Of a stretch of 48,717 nt of DNA, positions 6,772-14,374 are shown one piece after another; within the stretch, counting starts at the first letter, position 1; each line of letters starts with the position of its first letter. The notes below the pieces were generated by a model. That model was not told the origin of the DNA, made no database searches, and was given only the letters and a program-made list of their open reading frames with translations. The position numbers and the translations under genes are program-made. The stretch covers positions 1 through 48,717 of the forward strand of contig DCGQ01000048.1 of NCBI GenBank assembly GCA_002314635.1, read 5' to 3'. Source of the stretch: Clostridiales bacterium UBA1774 (GTDB taxonomy: Bacteria > Bacillota > Clostridia > Oscillospirales > Oscillospiraceae).

Positions 6772-7887
6772 TCAGACGCCGCCTTTTTTCACAAATTTCG
6801 AAATGGAAACGCTGATTTTTGACCGGGGCGATGCGGTGATTATCGGAATGCCCCGGTTTATCGCCGCGGACGCACGCCTGCTGTCATTGGGAATACACAG
6901 CACCGGCTCCAGCTCCAGCGAGTTTTTCACATCCTTTTTGGAAACATAGGGATCCCCGTCCCGGTTCAGAACCAACCGGAGCTTGTCCGCATAGTTCAAT
7001 GCCTTCAGAATGCCCATGCAGATCCGGGTATTTTTCAGTGTGGGGATCTCCGGGGTGGTCACAAAATAAATCGTATCCGACTGTTCCAGTGCCGTCAGCG
7101 TGTTATCGTCCAGAATCGGCGCCGTGTCCAGAACGACATAGTCGTATTCCGCCCGCAGCACGGAAAGGATCTTTTCGATATGCATCGGCTTCACCAGCTC
7201 CGCCAGCTCCGGCGACACCGGCGCGCAGAGAATATCCACGCCGCTGCGGTGGGGGCAGAGAAATCCGTTCACCGTGGAGGGATTCAGGTTGTCCTCGGAA
7301 GCGAGATCGGATATGGTGTCCCGCCGGGACAGATTCATGAAAACGCCCACATCGCCGAACTGCAGATCCATATCCACCAGCACGACCTTTTTCCCGGATG
7401 CGCGAAGCGCTACGGAAAGATTCACGGCAACGGTTGTTTTTCCGCTTCCGCCCTTGGTGCTGAAGACGGCAATGACTCTGGAATCATACTCCCGCACCGG
7501 CGCACTGTTCCGGCGGCGCAGGATCCGCTCCGTCTCCTCCTCGATCTCTCTGCAAATCCGTTCCTGTCCCATATCCGCCGTCAGGACCCGGGTAATGCCG
7601 CAGCGCATGGCCCGGGACAGAATCCCGGCTTCCGCGTTTTCGCAGATCAGGAGAAAGGCAGGTTCCCCCCGGGACAGATAAAGCTGCTCCACGAAGCCGC
7701 ACTCCGCCTCGGTCATCTCAGTGGAATAGAGGACAACCGCGTCCACCGGAAGCGAAGCGGCTCTTTCCAGATTCTTCGGAATGGGCTGCAGTGCTGCCAT
7801 CCGGTTCAGATATTCACATTCCAGCAGGTTTTCCAATATACCGGCGTTTTCCTTCGACGAAACCGCCAGAACCTTTAATTGACCCAT
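6772..7887 (-). CDS. tadZ: TadZ/CpaE pilus-positioning ATPase (ParA/MinD family)
   Basis: A 371-residue protein. The N-terminal 130 residues look like a degenerate receiver-type fold. The C-terminal part is a MinD/ParA ATPase with deviant Walker A FSTKGGSGKTT (about 142-152), the switch LVDMDLQFGDVGVFMNL and YDYVVLDTAP. TadZ/CpaE proteins are known to place the Tad machine, often at a pole. It lies directly before tadA in the operon. The ATG follows GAGGGAAGG. The downstream DivIVA-like gene may be a second positional factor. Confidence 0.9.
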   Translation of the reverse strand: MGQLKVLAVSSKENAGILENLLECEYLNRMAALQPIPKNLERAASLPVDAVVLYSTEMTEAECGFVEQLYLSRGEPAFLLICENAEAGILSRAMRCGITRVLTADMGQERICREIEEETERILRRRNSAPVREYDSRVIAVFSTKGGSGKTTVAVNLSVALRASGKKVVLVDMDLQFGDVGVFMNLSRRDTISDLASEDNLNPSTVNGFLCPHRSGVDILCAPVSPELAELVKPMHIEKILSVLRAEYDYVVLDTAPILDDNTLTALEQSDTIYFVTTPEIPTLKNTRICMGILKALNYADKLRLVLNRDGDPYVSKKDVKNSLELEPVLCIPNDSRRASAAINRGIPIITASPRSKISVSISKFVKKGGV

Positions 7888-7896
7888 GGCCTTCCC

Positions 7897-8655
7897 TCAT
7901 CCGTTCAAAAGATCGGAAACCGTGTAAAACCCGCCGTCGGTTCGGGATACATCGTCCCGCTGCCGCAGCGCTGCATAAAGCTGTCCCTGCTTCATGGCGG
8001 CATAGAGTTTCAGGCAGTCCTTCGGCGTCAGTGCCAGCGTCACGCCGGAATACAGACCGCCGCCGTCCGAATCAAAGGTCACTTCTCCCAGCTCCAGCAC
8101 CTCTGCCGCCTCCAGCACGACAGTGACAACACTGCCGCCGATGCGGTATGTCTCCCCGCTCTCGGTCCGCAGTCCGCTTTTGCTGCCCTCCTCCGCTTCC
8201 GCGGTCACATAGAGCATCAGATCAATGCGGTCGCCTTTCGTGATATAGCCGCCCGCTCCGGCATCGGTTTCCAGATTGACCGTCATGGCCCGCATACCGT
8301 CCGGCACTCTGCAGGAGAGGCCGGTGCCGATTTCCTCGGCGGTACCCAGCTTGGCGGTCAGAATCAGCTCTCCCTCCACCACGGTTCCGTCCGACAGCAG
8401 ACCCACTACCTGTTCAAAGCTTTTTGCCGCCCCTGCATTCACATAATCCGCCGGATACTGTTCATATCGGAGCATATCCTCCGTGATGGGCGTCATGGCC
8501 GGTATCAGCCGATCCGCCACCACAACCTGTGTCATTTCGATCTCCTGCACCTGATTTGCCGCCGCAATCCGCTGCTCCACCGAGCCCAGATACAGATACA
8601 CCGCAGCCCCGCAGAGCAATGCGGCCAGCAGGGCGATCAGTCCGATCTTTTTCAT
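7897..8655 (-). CDS. cpaB: RcpC/CpaB family pilus assembly protein (SAF domain)
   Basis: A 252-residue protein. It has an N-terminal membrane helix (IGLIALLAALLCGAAVYLYLG), then a SAF domain (VVVADRLIPAMTPITEDML, QVVGLLSDGTVVEGELILTAKL) and the C-terminal RcpC region (GMRAMTVNL, GYITKGDRIDLML, ALTPKDCLKLYAAMKQGQL). In Gram-negatives RcpC/CpaB is periplasmic and joins the outer-membrane complex. In Firmicutes it is probably an extracytoplasmic membrane-anchored part of the machine. ATG preceded by GGAGGAAAGG. It is 23 bases after tadE. Confidence 0.88.
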   Translation of the reverse strand: MKKIGLIALLAALLCGAAVYLYLGSVEQRIAAANQVQEIEMTQVVVADRLIPAMTPITEDMLRYEQYPADYVNAGAAKSFEQVVGLLSDGTVVEGELILTAKLGTAEEIGTGLSCRVPDGMRAMTVNLETDAGAGGYITKGDRIDLMLYVTAEAEEGSKSGLRTESGETYRIGGSVVTVVLEAAEVLELGEVTFDSDGGGLYSGVTLALTPKDCLKLYAAMKQGQLYAALRQRDDVSRTDGGFYTVSDLLNG

Positions 8656-8678
8656 ACCCTTTCCTCCCTGATGTACCC

Positions 8679-9182
8679 TTAACAGGATGCCACGCTTGTG
8701 GATACCGCCGGGTAATAGCGCCCGAACAGGATACCGGCTACAAAGGTCAGCGTTCTGACCGGATAGGAAACCGTTACCGAAACATTGTTCCGCCCCACCG
8801 TTACGGCAACCAAGGCAGTGCCGGCGGCCGCGGTCACCGTCCCATCAACGGACAGCACCGTTTCCGTGCCCTCCGGCAGGTTTTCCGCGGCCCGCTTCTT
8901 CACCGCGTTCAGATAGTCCTGTCTCGTGCTGCCCTCCCTGTACTGATATATGTTGATGGAGCCACAGCGCGCCGCGGCGGAGGCCGCTTTCTGTACGCGG
9001 CACTGGTTTGCAAAGATCCATCCGAAATCCAGAATGCCCAGCAGAAGAATGAGCAGCAGCGGCAGGACAATGGCGAATTCCACGATCGCCTGTCCCGATT
9101 CCGCCTTTACGGCCTTTTTCAGCTTCGGCAGAAATCCCGTCACGGTTCCGACCCCCTTCCGTCTCTTTCGATATGTGTTCAT
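8679..9182 (-). CDS. tadE: TadE-like minor pilin
   Basis: About 167 residues, with the signature ESGQAIVEFAIVLPLLLILL: a pseudopilin-type segment with Glu five residues into the mature part and one membrane helix. An extracytoplasmic domain with several beta segments and a terminal Cys follows. It is a TadE-like minor pseudopilin, processed by the same peptidase. The start is set at the ATG that overlaps the peptidase stop codon by four bases (ATGA), implying coupled translation. A GTG 13 codons later with a purine-rich site upstream is an alternative. A longer open frame upstream lies inside the peptidase gene and was not used. Confidence 0.83.
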   Translation of the reverse strand: MNTYRKRRKGVGTVTGFLPKLKKAVKAESGQAIVEFAIVLPLLLILLLGILDFGWIFANQCRVQKAASAAARCGSINIYQYREGSTRQDYLNAVKKRAAENLPEGTETVLSVDGTVTAAAGTALVAVTVGRNNVSVTVSYPVRTLTFVAGILFGRYYPAVSTSVASC

Positions 9183-9856
9183 ATCCCCGGGAGAATCGCA
9201 TTCAGAACGCCCAGCTTCACCGCCAGCAGCACGCCAAGCATGGACAGGGACAGAAACGGCCCCATGGGGATCTTCCCGGTCAGAAATTTCAGAACCGGCA
9301 TGCGTGACTGCAGCAGCGTATATGCAATCACAAAGAGGCCCATGGCAACGATGGCAAGCAGGCTGTTTCGCAGGCCCATGCAAAAGCCCATCGCGGCTGC
9401 AAGCTTGATATCCCCTGCGCCGACCTGTCCGGAAAATAACGCGGGAAGCAGGAAGATGAGGAAGCATACGCCCATGCCGATCAGCGCACTGACCGGCTGC
9501 CACGCCGGCCACCCGTTCAGTCCGAACAAACCCGGAATGCCGAACAGCGCCGCAAGCGCAAAAACCGCCAGAATCAGATCATTGGGAATCAGCCGTGTAT
9601 GCGCGTCGATCACCGCGATGGCCTCGCACAGAATCAGCAGCAGGAAGAAAAACACGGTTTCCGCGGACGGCGGCACGGAAGCCGCAATCAGCGCGCCGCA
9701 CAGTGCCGTTGCTCCGAAAAGCAGGCACCGTTCCTTTTTTGTTTCCGTCAGCGTCTTTTCTCTCTTTTTCAGCAGAAACCGCACCAGCGCATCGCAGACC
9801 GGCTTCAGTGCTGCGCCCAGCGCCGCACCGCATACCGTTCGGAGGAATACTTCCAT
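9179..9856 (-). CDS. tadV: Prepilin peptidase (A24 family, TadV/CpaA type)
   Basis: A 225-residue polytopic membrane protein and first gene of the assembly operon. The two catalytic aspartates of the A24 aspartic peptidases are present: D84 in IDAHTRLIPND and D149 in GAGDIKL. Six or so hydrophobic helices are visible. It lacks the N-terminal zinc/methyltransferase module of long PilD proteins, as is usual for TadV. It should cleave the Flp pilin and the TadE- and TadG-like proteins. Its transcript starts with a GEMM-I riboswitch, so the whole machinery is under the same signal. The ATG follows a modest site (AGGCGG). Confidence 0.9.
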   Translation of the reverse strand: MEVFLRTVCGAALGAALKPVCDALVRFLLKKREKTLTETKKERCLLFGATALCGALIAASVPPSAETVFFFLLLILCEAIAVIDAHTRLIPNDLILAVFALAALFGIPGLFGLNGWPAWQPVSALIGMGVCFLIFLLPALFSGQVGAGDIKLAAAMGFCMGLRNSLLAIVAMGLFVIAYTLLQSRMPVLKFLTGKIPMGPFLSLSMLGVLLAVKLGVLNAILPGI

Positions 9857-9875
9857 AATTTCATCACCGCCTGTT

Positions 9876-9919
9876 AAAAATCAAACAAAATGCCGCAATC
9901 CGACCCCGGATTGCGGCAT
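9876..9919 (-). terminator. Intrinsic terminator in the tad operon leader
   Basis: On the minus strand a perfect 13-base-pair stem (9919-9907 with 9902-9890, 4-base loop) is followed by a U-rich tract (9889-9876). It lies between aptamer C and the first gene of the operon, 20 bases before the ATG. It is the likely expression platform: read-through turns on all assembly genes. A small hairpin (ATACTG/CAGTAT, about 9945-9928) sits between aptamer and terminator. Confidence 0.85.
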
Positions 9920-9950
9920 GACATAGCTATACTGTCATTCCAGTATCAAT

Positions 9951-10032
9951 CATTCGGCAACCGGCTGTCTTGTACGAAACGAGGACCCTTGGCTTTGCGT
10001 CTCAGACTTTCGTCTGATTTGCTAGTATCGTG
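9951..10032 (-). promoter_or_regulatory. GEMM-I cyclic-dinucleotide riboswitch aptamer C (tad operon)
   Basis: Same architecture as copies A and B but diverged: GCAAATCAGAC, GAAA tetraloop, GTCTGAGACGCAAAGCC, a second hairpin, then ACAGCCGGTTGCCGA. The tetraloop stem shows compensatory changes against A/B (a C-G pair becomes U-A, a U-G pair becomes A-U), strong evidence of selection on structure. The base matching Vc2 G20 is A (10023). It is followed by an intrinsic terminator. Ligand could be c-di-GMP or 3',3'-cGAMP. Confidence 0.88.
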
Positions 10033-10050
10033 ATTATGAAATTTTTATTT

Positions 10051-10079
10051 AGATTATCACGGCTTTTTCTGTTTGTCAA
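10051..10079 (-). promoter_or_regulatory. Promoter of the tad assembly operon
   Basis: A consensus -35 TTGACA (10079-10074) and -10 TAATCT (10056-10051) with 17-base spacing on the minus strand. The predicted start is near 10044, about 12 bases before aptamer C. Confidence 0.82.
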
Positions 10080-10101
10080 TATGCGGATCGCATCATTCCA
10101 G

Positions 10102-10139
10102 TACGGATACGAATTTTTCTCCGGCGAATTCCATCCGTA
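10102..10139. repeat. Interrupted inverted repeat upstream of the tad promoter
   Basis: TACGGAT (10102-10108) is inverted as ATCCGTA (10133-10139), with a nested GAATT (10111-10115) and AATTC (10127-10131). It lies just upstream of the tad -35 box, between the divergent tad operon and sensor kinase gene. It could be a protein-binding dyad or a chance structure. Confidence 0.3.
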
Positions 10140-10230
10140 TACGGCATATTCCTGAGTTTCCGATACGAAGTGCTGCCGTGCGGGAAGCCGAAAATCCCGC
10201 TTTTCCCGCTTCCGGATCCGAAGAATTTCA

Positions 10231-10259
10231 TTGTAAAAAGCATTTGTTTATGGTAAAAT
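10231..10259 (+). promoter_or_regulatory. Candidate promoter of the sensor kinase gene
   Basis: TTGTAA (10231-10236) and TAAAAT (10254-10259) are separated by 17 bases, inside an AT-rich patch. The leader to the kinase ATG would be about 190 bases; nothing else recognisable is in it. Confidence 0.45.
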
Positions 10260-10453
10260 TCAAGTGATATATTGTCTGTACAGGTATGCAATTCCCGTTT
10301 ATTTTGTTTCAAATCAGTAATATCCGTTATTTTTATATTTATCAGATTTTTCTTTTAACCGGCTTTTATCGGCCGCTCCTGCTGTTTTTGATTCCGCCTT
10401 CTCTGCAGGGCAGCGGAGGCATACGGGTGCGTATTTTCGGAAAAGAGTGAGTA

Positions 10454-13258
10454 ATGATGACATTGAATCGAAAGAAAGTCAAAAAAATCGCGGCAGCTCT
10501 TGCGCTGATTCTGCTGCTTCCGCTGGTAACTGCGCTGTCCGCCCCGGTATATGCTGTCGGCGGTGAGGAGGGCAAAACCGTGCGGGTGGTTCTGGATGAT
10601 TCCAACCTGTTTTTCACTCTGGATGAGTCGGGAAACCCGGTTTCCGGTTATGCCTTTGACTACATCCAGACCATTGCCGCATACGCTGGCTGGGATGTGG
10701 TCTATGTACCCGGCGGCGGATTCGCCAACTGTATGCAGATGGTTTTGGACGGAGAGGCAGACCTGATTTACGATGTGAGCTATACGGAGGAACGTGCCGC
10801 GCTGCTGCTGTATCCTGACAGACCCATGGGCACCGAGGATTACCACCTTTACTGTCTTGCAGGCAACACGGCGTTTCATTCCGGTGATTATGCCGCAATG
10901 GACGGGAAACGGTTGGGCATCACCGCCGGTACGACTGAGCTTGCGGTTCTGAAGGCGTGGTGTCAGGAAAAGGGCATCTCACCGGAGTTGGTGGAATACG
11001 AATCCATTCCCGCCAAGGAAGCCGCACTGGAAGCCGGCGAGATTGATCTGGATTATGAGATCAGCATGTTGACCCGGCGCGGTCTCTCCGCGCTGGAAAA
11101 GATATCCGGGGACGACTACTATCTGGCGGCAAACATAGACCGTGCAGATCTGATCCGGGATATCAATCTGGCTTGCAGCAGGATTTATGAGATCGATCCG
11201 TACTTCACGCAGCACCTGTCGGAGCGTTACTTCTCCGCTTCGATCCTGAATCGGACGCTGTCGATGGACGAACAGAACTGGCTTGACGCACACCACACGC
11301 TGCGAATTGGCTGTTTGGATGATTATATGCCCTTCAGTGACATGGAGAAGGACGGGCAGGCCACCGGCATCGTAAAAGATCTGGTTCCGGCCATGCTGGA
11401 TGGTCTGGATCTGGGAATTGACCTGCAGTTCAGCTTCATCGGGTTCTCCAATGCCGAAGATATGCTGGCGGCTCTGCGGGCAGACGAGCTTGACCTTATT
11501 TTCCCCGTCTGTGCGAACACGGGATTTGGTATTCAGAAAGGCCTGCTTATCACCAGCAGCGTATTCAGTGCTTCCGCAGACATTGCCTACAGCGGCAAAT
11601 ACTCCGGCCAGACAACCGCGGTCATCGCCGTCAACCGCAACAATCTGCTGCAGGACTATTTCACCCGCAGCTGCTACCCTGATGCCGACATTCTCTACTG
11701 CGATACCTCAGAAGCCTGTGTGGACGCCGTGAAAAACGCGAAAGCCGGTTCCACGCTTCTCAATGGTATGCGTACCTCCGGTCTGCTGAAAGGGGACGAA
11801 TATGCAGGCATCAACACCCTCCGGATGGATCATCCCTTCGAGCTGTCCTTTGCAGTAAACAAAGGGAATGCCGCTTTGCTCTCCATTCTCAACCGGGCTA
11901 TTGTTTGCATCGACAGAGGTGTCGTATTCCAGTATGCGTTTGACTATGTGGATTCTCAGGATACCAATACGCCGCTGAACTTCATCCGCACCCACAAGCT
12001 CCTTCTGCTCACCGTGATCATGACTATCCTGCTGGTCATTCTGGCTGTTACTCTGTTTTTTACCGTGTCTCTGAGCAGAACCAAGAGCAAGCTGGCAGAA
12101 GCCGGAAAAACCAAGACCGATTTCCTTTTTAACATGAGTCATGATATCCGCACGCCCCTGAACGCCATCGTTGGTTTCACGAATATTGCCAGAAACAATC
12201 TGGACAATCCGGAAAAGCTGCTGGACTGTCTGGATAAAACACAGCAGTCCAGCAGGGTACTGCTGTCTCTGATCGACAGTATTCTGGAAATGAGCCGCAT
12301 CGAATCGGGAAAGGCGGATCTGAACGAGATTCCCGGCGATGTTCGCTATTCGTTTGAGAACATCAAAACCATCACACAGGATCTGGCAGATTCCAAAAGC
12401 ATCAACCTCACCTATACCTTCGGTGAAATAGCCGATCCTGATGTCTACATGGATCACGCCCGTACCATGCGGATTTTTCTCAACATCATCACCAACGCCA
12501 TCAAATACACAGATAACGGCGGTCATGTCCGGGTAAAATGCGAACAGGTCGGCAGGAAGGACGATCAGCACGGTCTTTATCGCTACACCTTTGAGGATGA
12601 CGGCATCGGCATGAGCGAAGCCTTCCAGAAGTACCTGTTCAATGAGTTCTCCCGGGAACACAGCACCACGCTCAGCGGCATTCAGGGAACCGGACTGGGA
12701 CTTGCGGTGGTCAAATCCTTTGTGGATCTGATGGGCGGCACCATCACCTTTGAAAGTCGGCAGGGCATAGGCACCACCTTCTGTGTGACGCTTCCCTTCC
12801 GCCTGCGCTTCAGCGGTGAGACAGCAGACCCTGCCTCCTCTGCGACCGGCGAAAACGGCGAAGAATACGGCAATATCTTTGCCGGGCGGAAGGTCCTTCT
12901 GGTGGATGACAACGACCTGAACCGGGAAATTGCCGTCTACATTCTGGAAGAAAAGCAGTTTCTTGTGGAAGAAGCCAACGACGGCACCGCTGCCGTGGAG
13001 CTTTTGAAGGAAAAAGGCCCGGATTACTACGATTTCATTCTGATGGACATTCAGATGCCTACCATGAACGGCTATGAAGCAACGAAGGCCATCCGTGCCC
13101 TGTATCCCACTTCGGATCTGCCTATCATTGCCCTGTCCGCCAATGCCTTTGCGGAGGATACGGCTGCTTCTCTGGCAGCGGGCATGAACGACCACATCGC
13201 AAAGCCGATCAACATCAAAGAGCTGTTTGATATTCTGGCGCGTTATCTGCGGATATGA
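10454..13258 (+). CDS. Hybrid sensor histidine kinase with two periplasmic binding domains
   Basis: A 934-residue protein. A signal/anchor segment (residues about 12-33) is followed by two tandem SBP_bac_3-type solute-binding domains (about 37-255 and 280-500; the second has TLRIGCLDDYMPFSDME), the module used to sense amino acids or similar small molecules. A membrane helix lies at about 516-540. Then come HisKA with MSHDIRTPLNAIVGF (phospho-acceptor His563), HATPase_c with NAIKYT and GTGLGLAV, and a C-terminal receiver VLLVDDNDLNREI with phospho-acceptor Asp865 in LMDIQMP. There is no output domain, so the signal must pass to another protein; none is encoded next to it. It is divergent from the tad operon. 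Architecture resembles BvgS/EvgS-like sensors. The signal sensed cannot be read from the sequence. Confidence 0.92.
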   Translation: MMTLNRKKVKKIAAALALILLLPLVTALSAPVYAVGGEEGKTVRVVLDDSNLFFTLDESGNPVSGYAFDYIQTIAAYAGWDVVYVPGGGFANCMQMVLDGEADLIYDVSYTEERAALLLYPDRPMGTEDYHLYCLAGNTAFHSGDYAAMDGKRLGITAGTTELAVLKAWCQEKGISPELVEYESIPAKEAALEAGEIDLDYEISMLTRRGLSALEKISGDDYYLAANIDRADLIRDINLACSRIYEIDPYFTQHLSERYFSASILNRTLSMDEQNWLDAHHTLRIGCLDDYMPFSDMEKDGQATGIVKDLVPAMLDGLDLGIDLQFSFIGFSNAEDMLAALRADELDLIFPVCANTGFGIQKGLLITSSVFSASADIAYSGKYSGQTTAVIAVNRNNLLQDYFTRSCYPDADILYCDTSEACVDAVKNAKAGSTLLNGMRTSGLLKGDEYAGINTLRMDHPFELSFAVNKGNAALLSILNRAIVCIDRGVVFQYAFDYVDSQDTNTPLNFIRTHKLLLLTVIMTILLVILAVTLFFTVSLSRTKSKLAEAGKTKTDFLFNMSHDIRTPLNAIVGFTNIARNNLDNPEKLLDCLDKTQQSSRVLLSLIDSILEMSRIESGKADLNEIPGDVRYSFENIKTITQDLADSKSINLTYTFGEIADPDVYMDHARTMRIFLNIITNAIKYTDNGGHVRVKCEQVGRKDDQHGLYRYTFEDDGIGMSEAFQKYLFNEFSREHSTTLSGIQGTGLGLAVVKSFVDLMGGTITFESRQGIGTTFCVTLPFRLRFSGETADPASSATGENGEEYGNIFAGRKVLLVDDNDLNREIAVYILEEKQFLVEEANDGTAAVELLKEKGPDYYDFILMDIQMPTMNGYEATKAIRALYPTSDLPIIALSANAFAEDTAASLAAGMNDHIAKPINIKELFDILARYLRI

Positions 13259-13281
13259 CGTCAGATAACGGAGGTGACTCG

Positions 13282-14316
13282 ATGCTCTGTTTACGCAGTT
13301 TTACCGATGCGGATCTGAATCTGATGAAAAAATGGCTGGCGCAGTCCCATGTGGCAAAATGGTTCACCCATCCGGATGCGTGGCTGGAGGAAATCACGCT
13401 CCGAAATACGAAATACGATTTCATCACCCATTTCATCGTGGAGGCAGAGGGGCAGCCTATCGGTTTCTGTCAATACTATGATTACACCCGAGGCGGCGAA
13501 AGCTGGCATGGCAGCATCCCTGCCGAAGGCAGCTGGAGTCTGGATTACCTGATCGGGGAACCGGGTTTTCTTGGAAAAGGCAACGGTGCCGCACTGGTGC
13601 GGCTGCTTTCGCAGGCGGTGTGGGCCAATACCGGCGCAGAGCGGATCATCGTTCAACCGGAGCCGGAAAACCATCGTTCCCGCAATACGCTCCGCTCCGC
13701 CGGATTCCGCTATGACGCGGAAAACGACCTGTTCTGTCTGGAACGGCCGCAGAAAAAGGCCCTGTCGGAAATAACGTTGGAGGAGCTGTGGCAGCTTTTC
13801 CCCATCTTCCTCGTCCCGCACAAAGCAGAATGGGCGGCATGGTATGCCGAAGCAGAGGCTGCGCTCCGAACCGCGTTGCCCGATGAATTTCCCTGCCGCC
13901 TCAGTCATATCGGCAGCACCGCCGTCCCCGGGATTCAGGCGAAAAACATCGTGGATATCCTGTTGGAGACGGAGGATGCCGCGCGGCTGTCCGAAGCTGC
14001 TGCCGCGGCGGAGCGGGTCGGCTTTCTCCGTATGCAGGAAGAGCCCCGGCGGATCTCCATGAATCTGGGTTATACGCCGTATGGTTTTGCCCGCAAGGTG
14101 TATCATCTGCATCTCCGCATCTTCGGAGACAACGACGAGCTGTATTTCCGGGACTATCTGCGGGAGTACCCCTCCGTCAGAGCGGACTACGAAGCCATGA
14201 AGCTTACCCTATGGAAGCAGTTCGAGCATGATCGGGACGGATATACCGAAGCCAAGACTGCTTTCATCCGAGCGAACACGGCAATAGCACGAAATCTTTA
14301 CGGAAACCGGTACTGA
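13282..14316 (+). CDS. GNAT acetyltransferase fused to a GrpB (UPF0157) domain
   Basis: A 344-residue fusion. Residues 1-160 form a GNAT domain of the aminoglycoside 6'-N-acetyltransferase-like subgroup (LRSFTDADLNLMKKWL, DYLIGEPGFLGKGNGAALV acetyl-CoA loop, NTLRSAGFRYD). Residues about 175-344 form a GrpB domain (CRLSHIGSTAVPGIQAKNIV, a nucleotidyltransferase-like G-S-x-x-V-P-G-x-x-x-K-x-x-x-D motif, YHLHL, FRDYLREYP). The start is placed at the ATG with GGAGGTG upstream; an ATG 27 bases earlier overlaps the kinase stop but lacks a site. It follows the kinase gene closely and is probably cotranscribed. The substrate is unknown; drug or nucleotide modification is possible. Confidence 0.85.
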   Translation: MLCLRSFTDADLNLMKKWLAQSHVAKWFTHPDAWLEEITLRNTKYDFITHFIVEAEGQPIGFCQYYDYTRGGESWHGSIPAEGSWSLDYLIGEPGFLGKGNGAALVRLLSQAVWANTGAERIIVQPEPENHRSRNTLRSAGFRYDAENDLFCLERPQKKALSEITLEELWQLFPIFLVPHKAEWAAWYAEAEAALRTALPDEFPCRLSHIGSTAVPGIQAKNIVDILLETEDAARLSEAAAAAERVGFLRMQEEPRRISMNLGYTPYGFARKVYHLHLRIFGDNDELYFRDYLREYPSVRADYEAMKLTLWKQFEHDRDGYTEAKTAFIRANTAIARNLYGNRY

Positions 14317-14332
14317 GCTGCCGGTTTCTTTC
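14303..14332 (+). terminator. Terminator overlapping the end of the GNAT-GrpB gene
   Basis: An 8-base-pair stem GAAACCGG/CCGGTTTC (14303-14310, 14321-14328) with a 10-base loop that contains the stop codon, followed by a short T-rich run. Confidence 0.55.
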
Positions 14333-14374
14333 ATAAACAAAACGCGGCACATCCGCATAAATGAGGAGGATACC

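Noticed and set aside
11708..13195. A 495-residue open frame antisense to the sensor kinase.
   Set aside because: The plus-strand frame has clear kinase and receiver motifs; the antisense translation has no recognisable domain.
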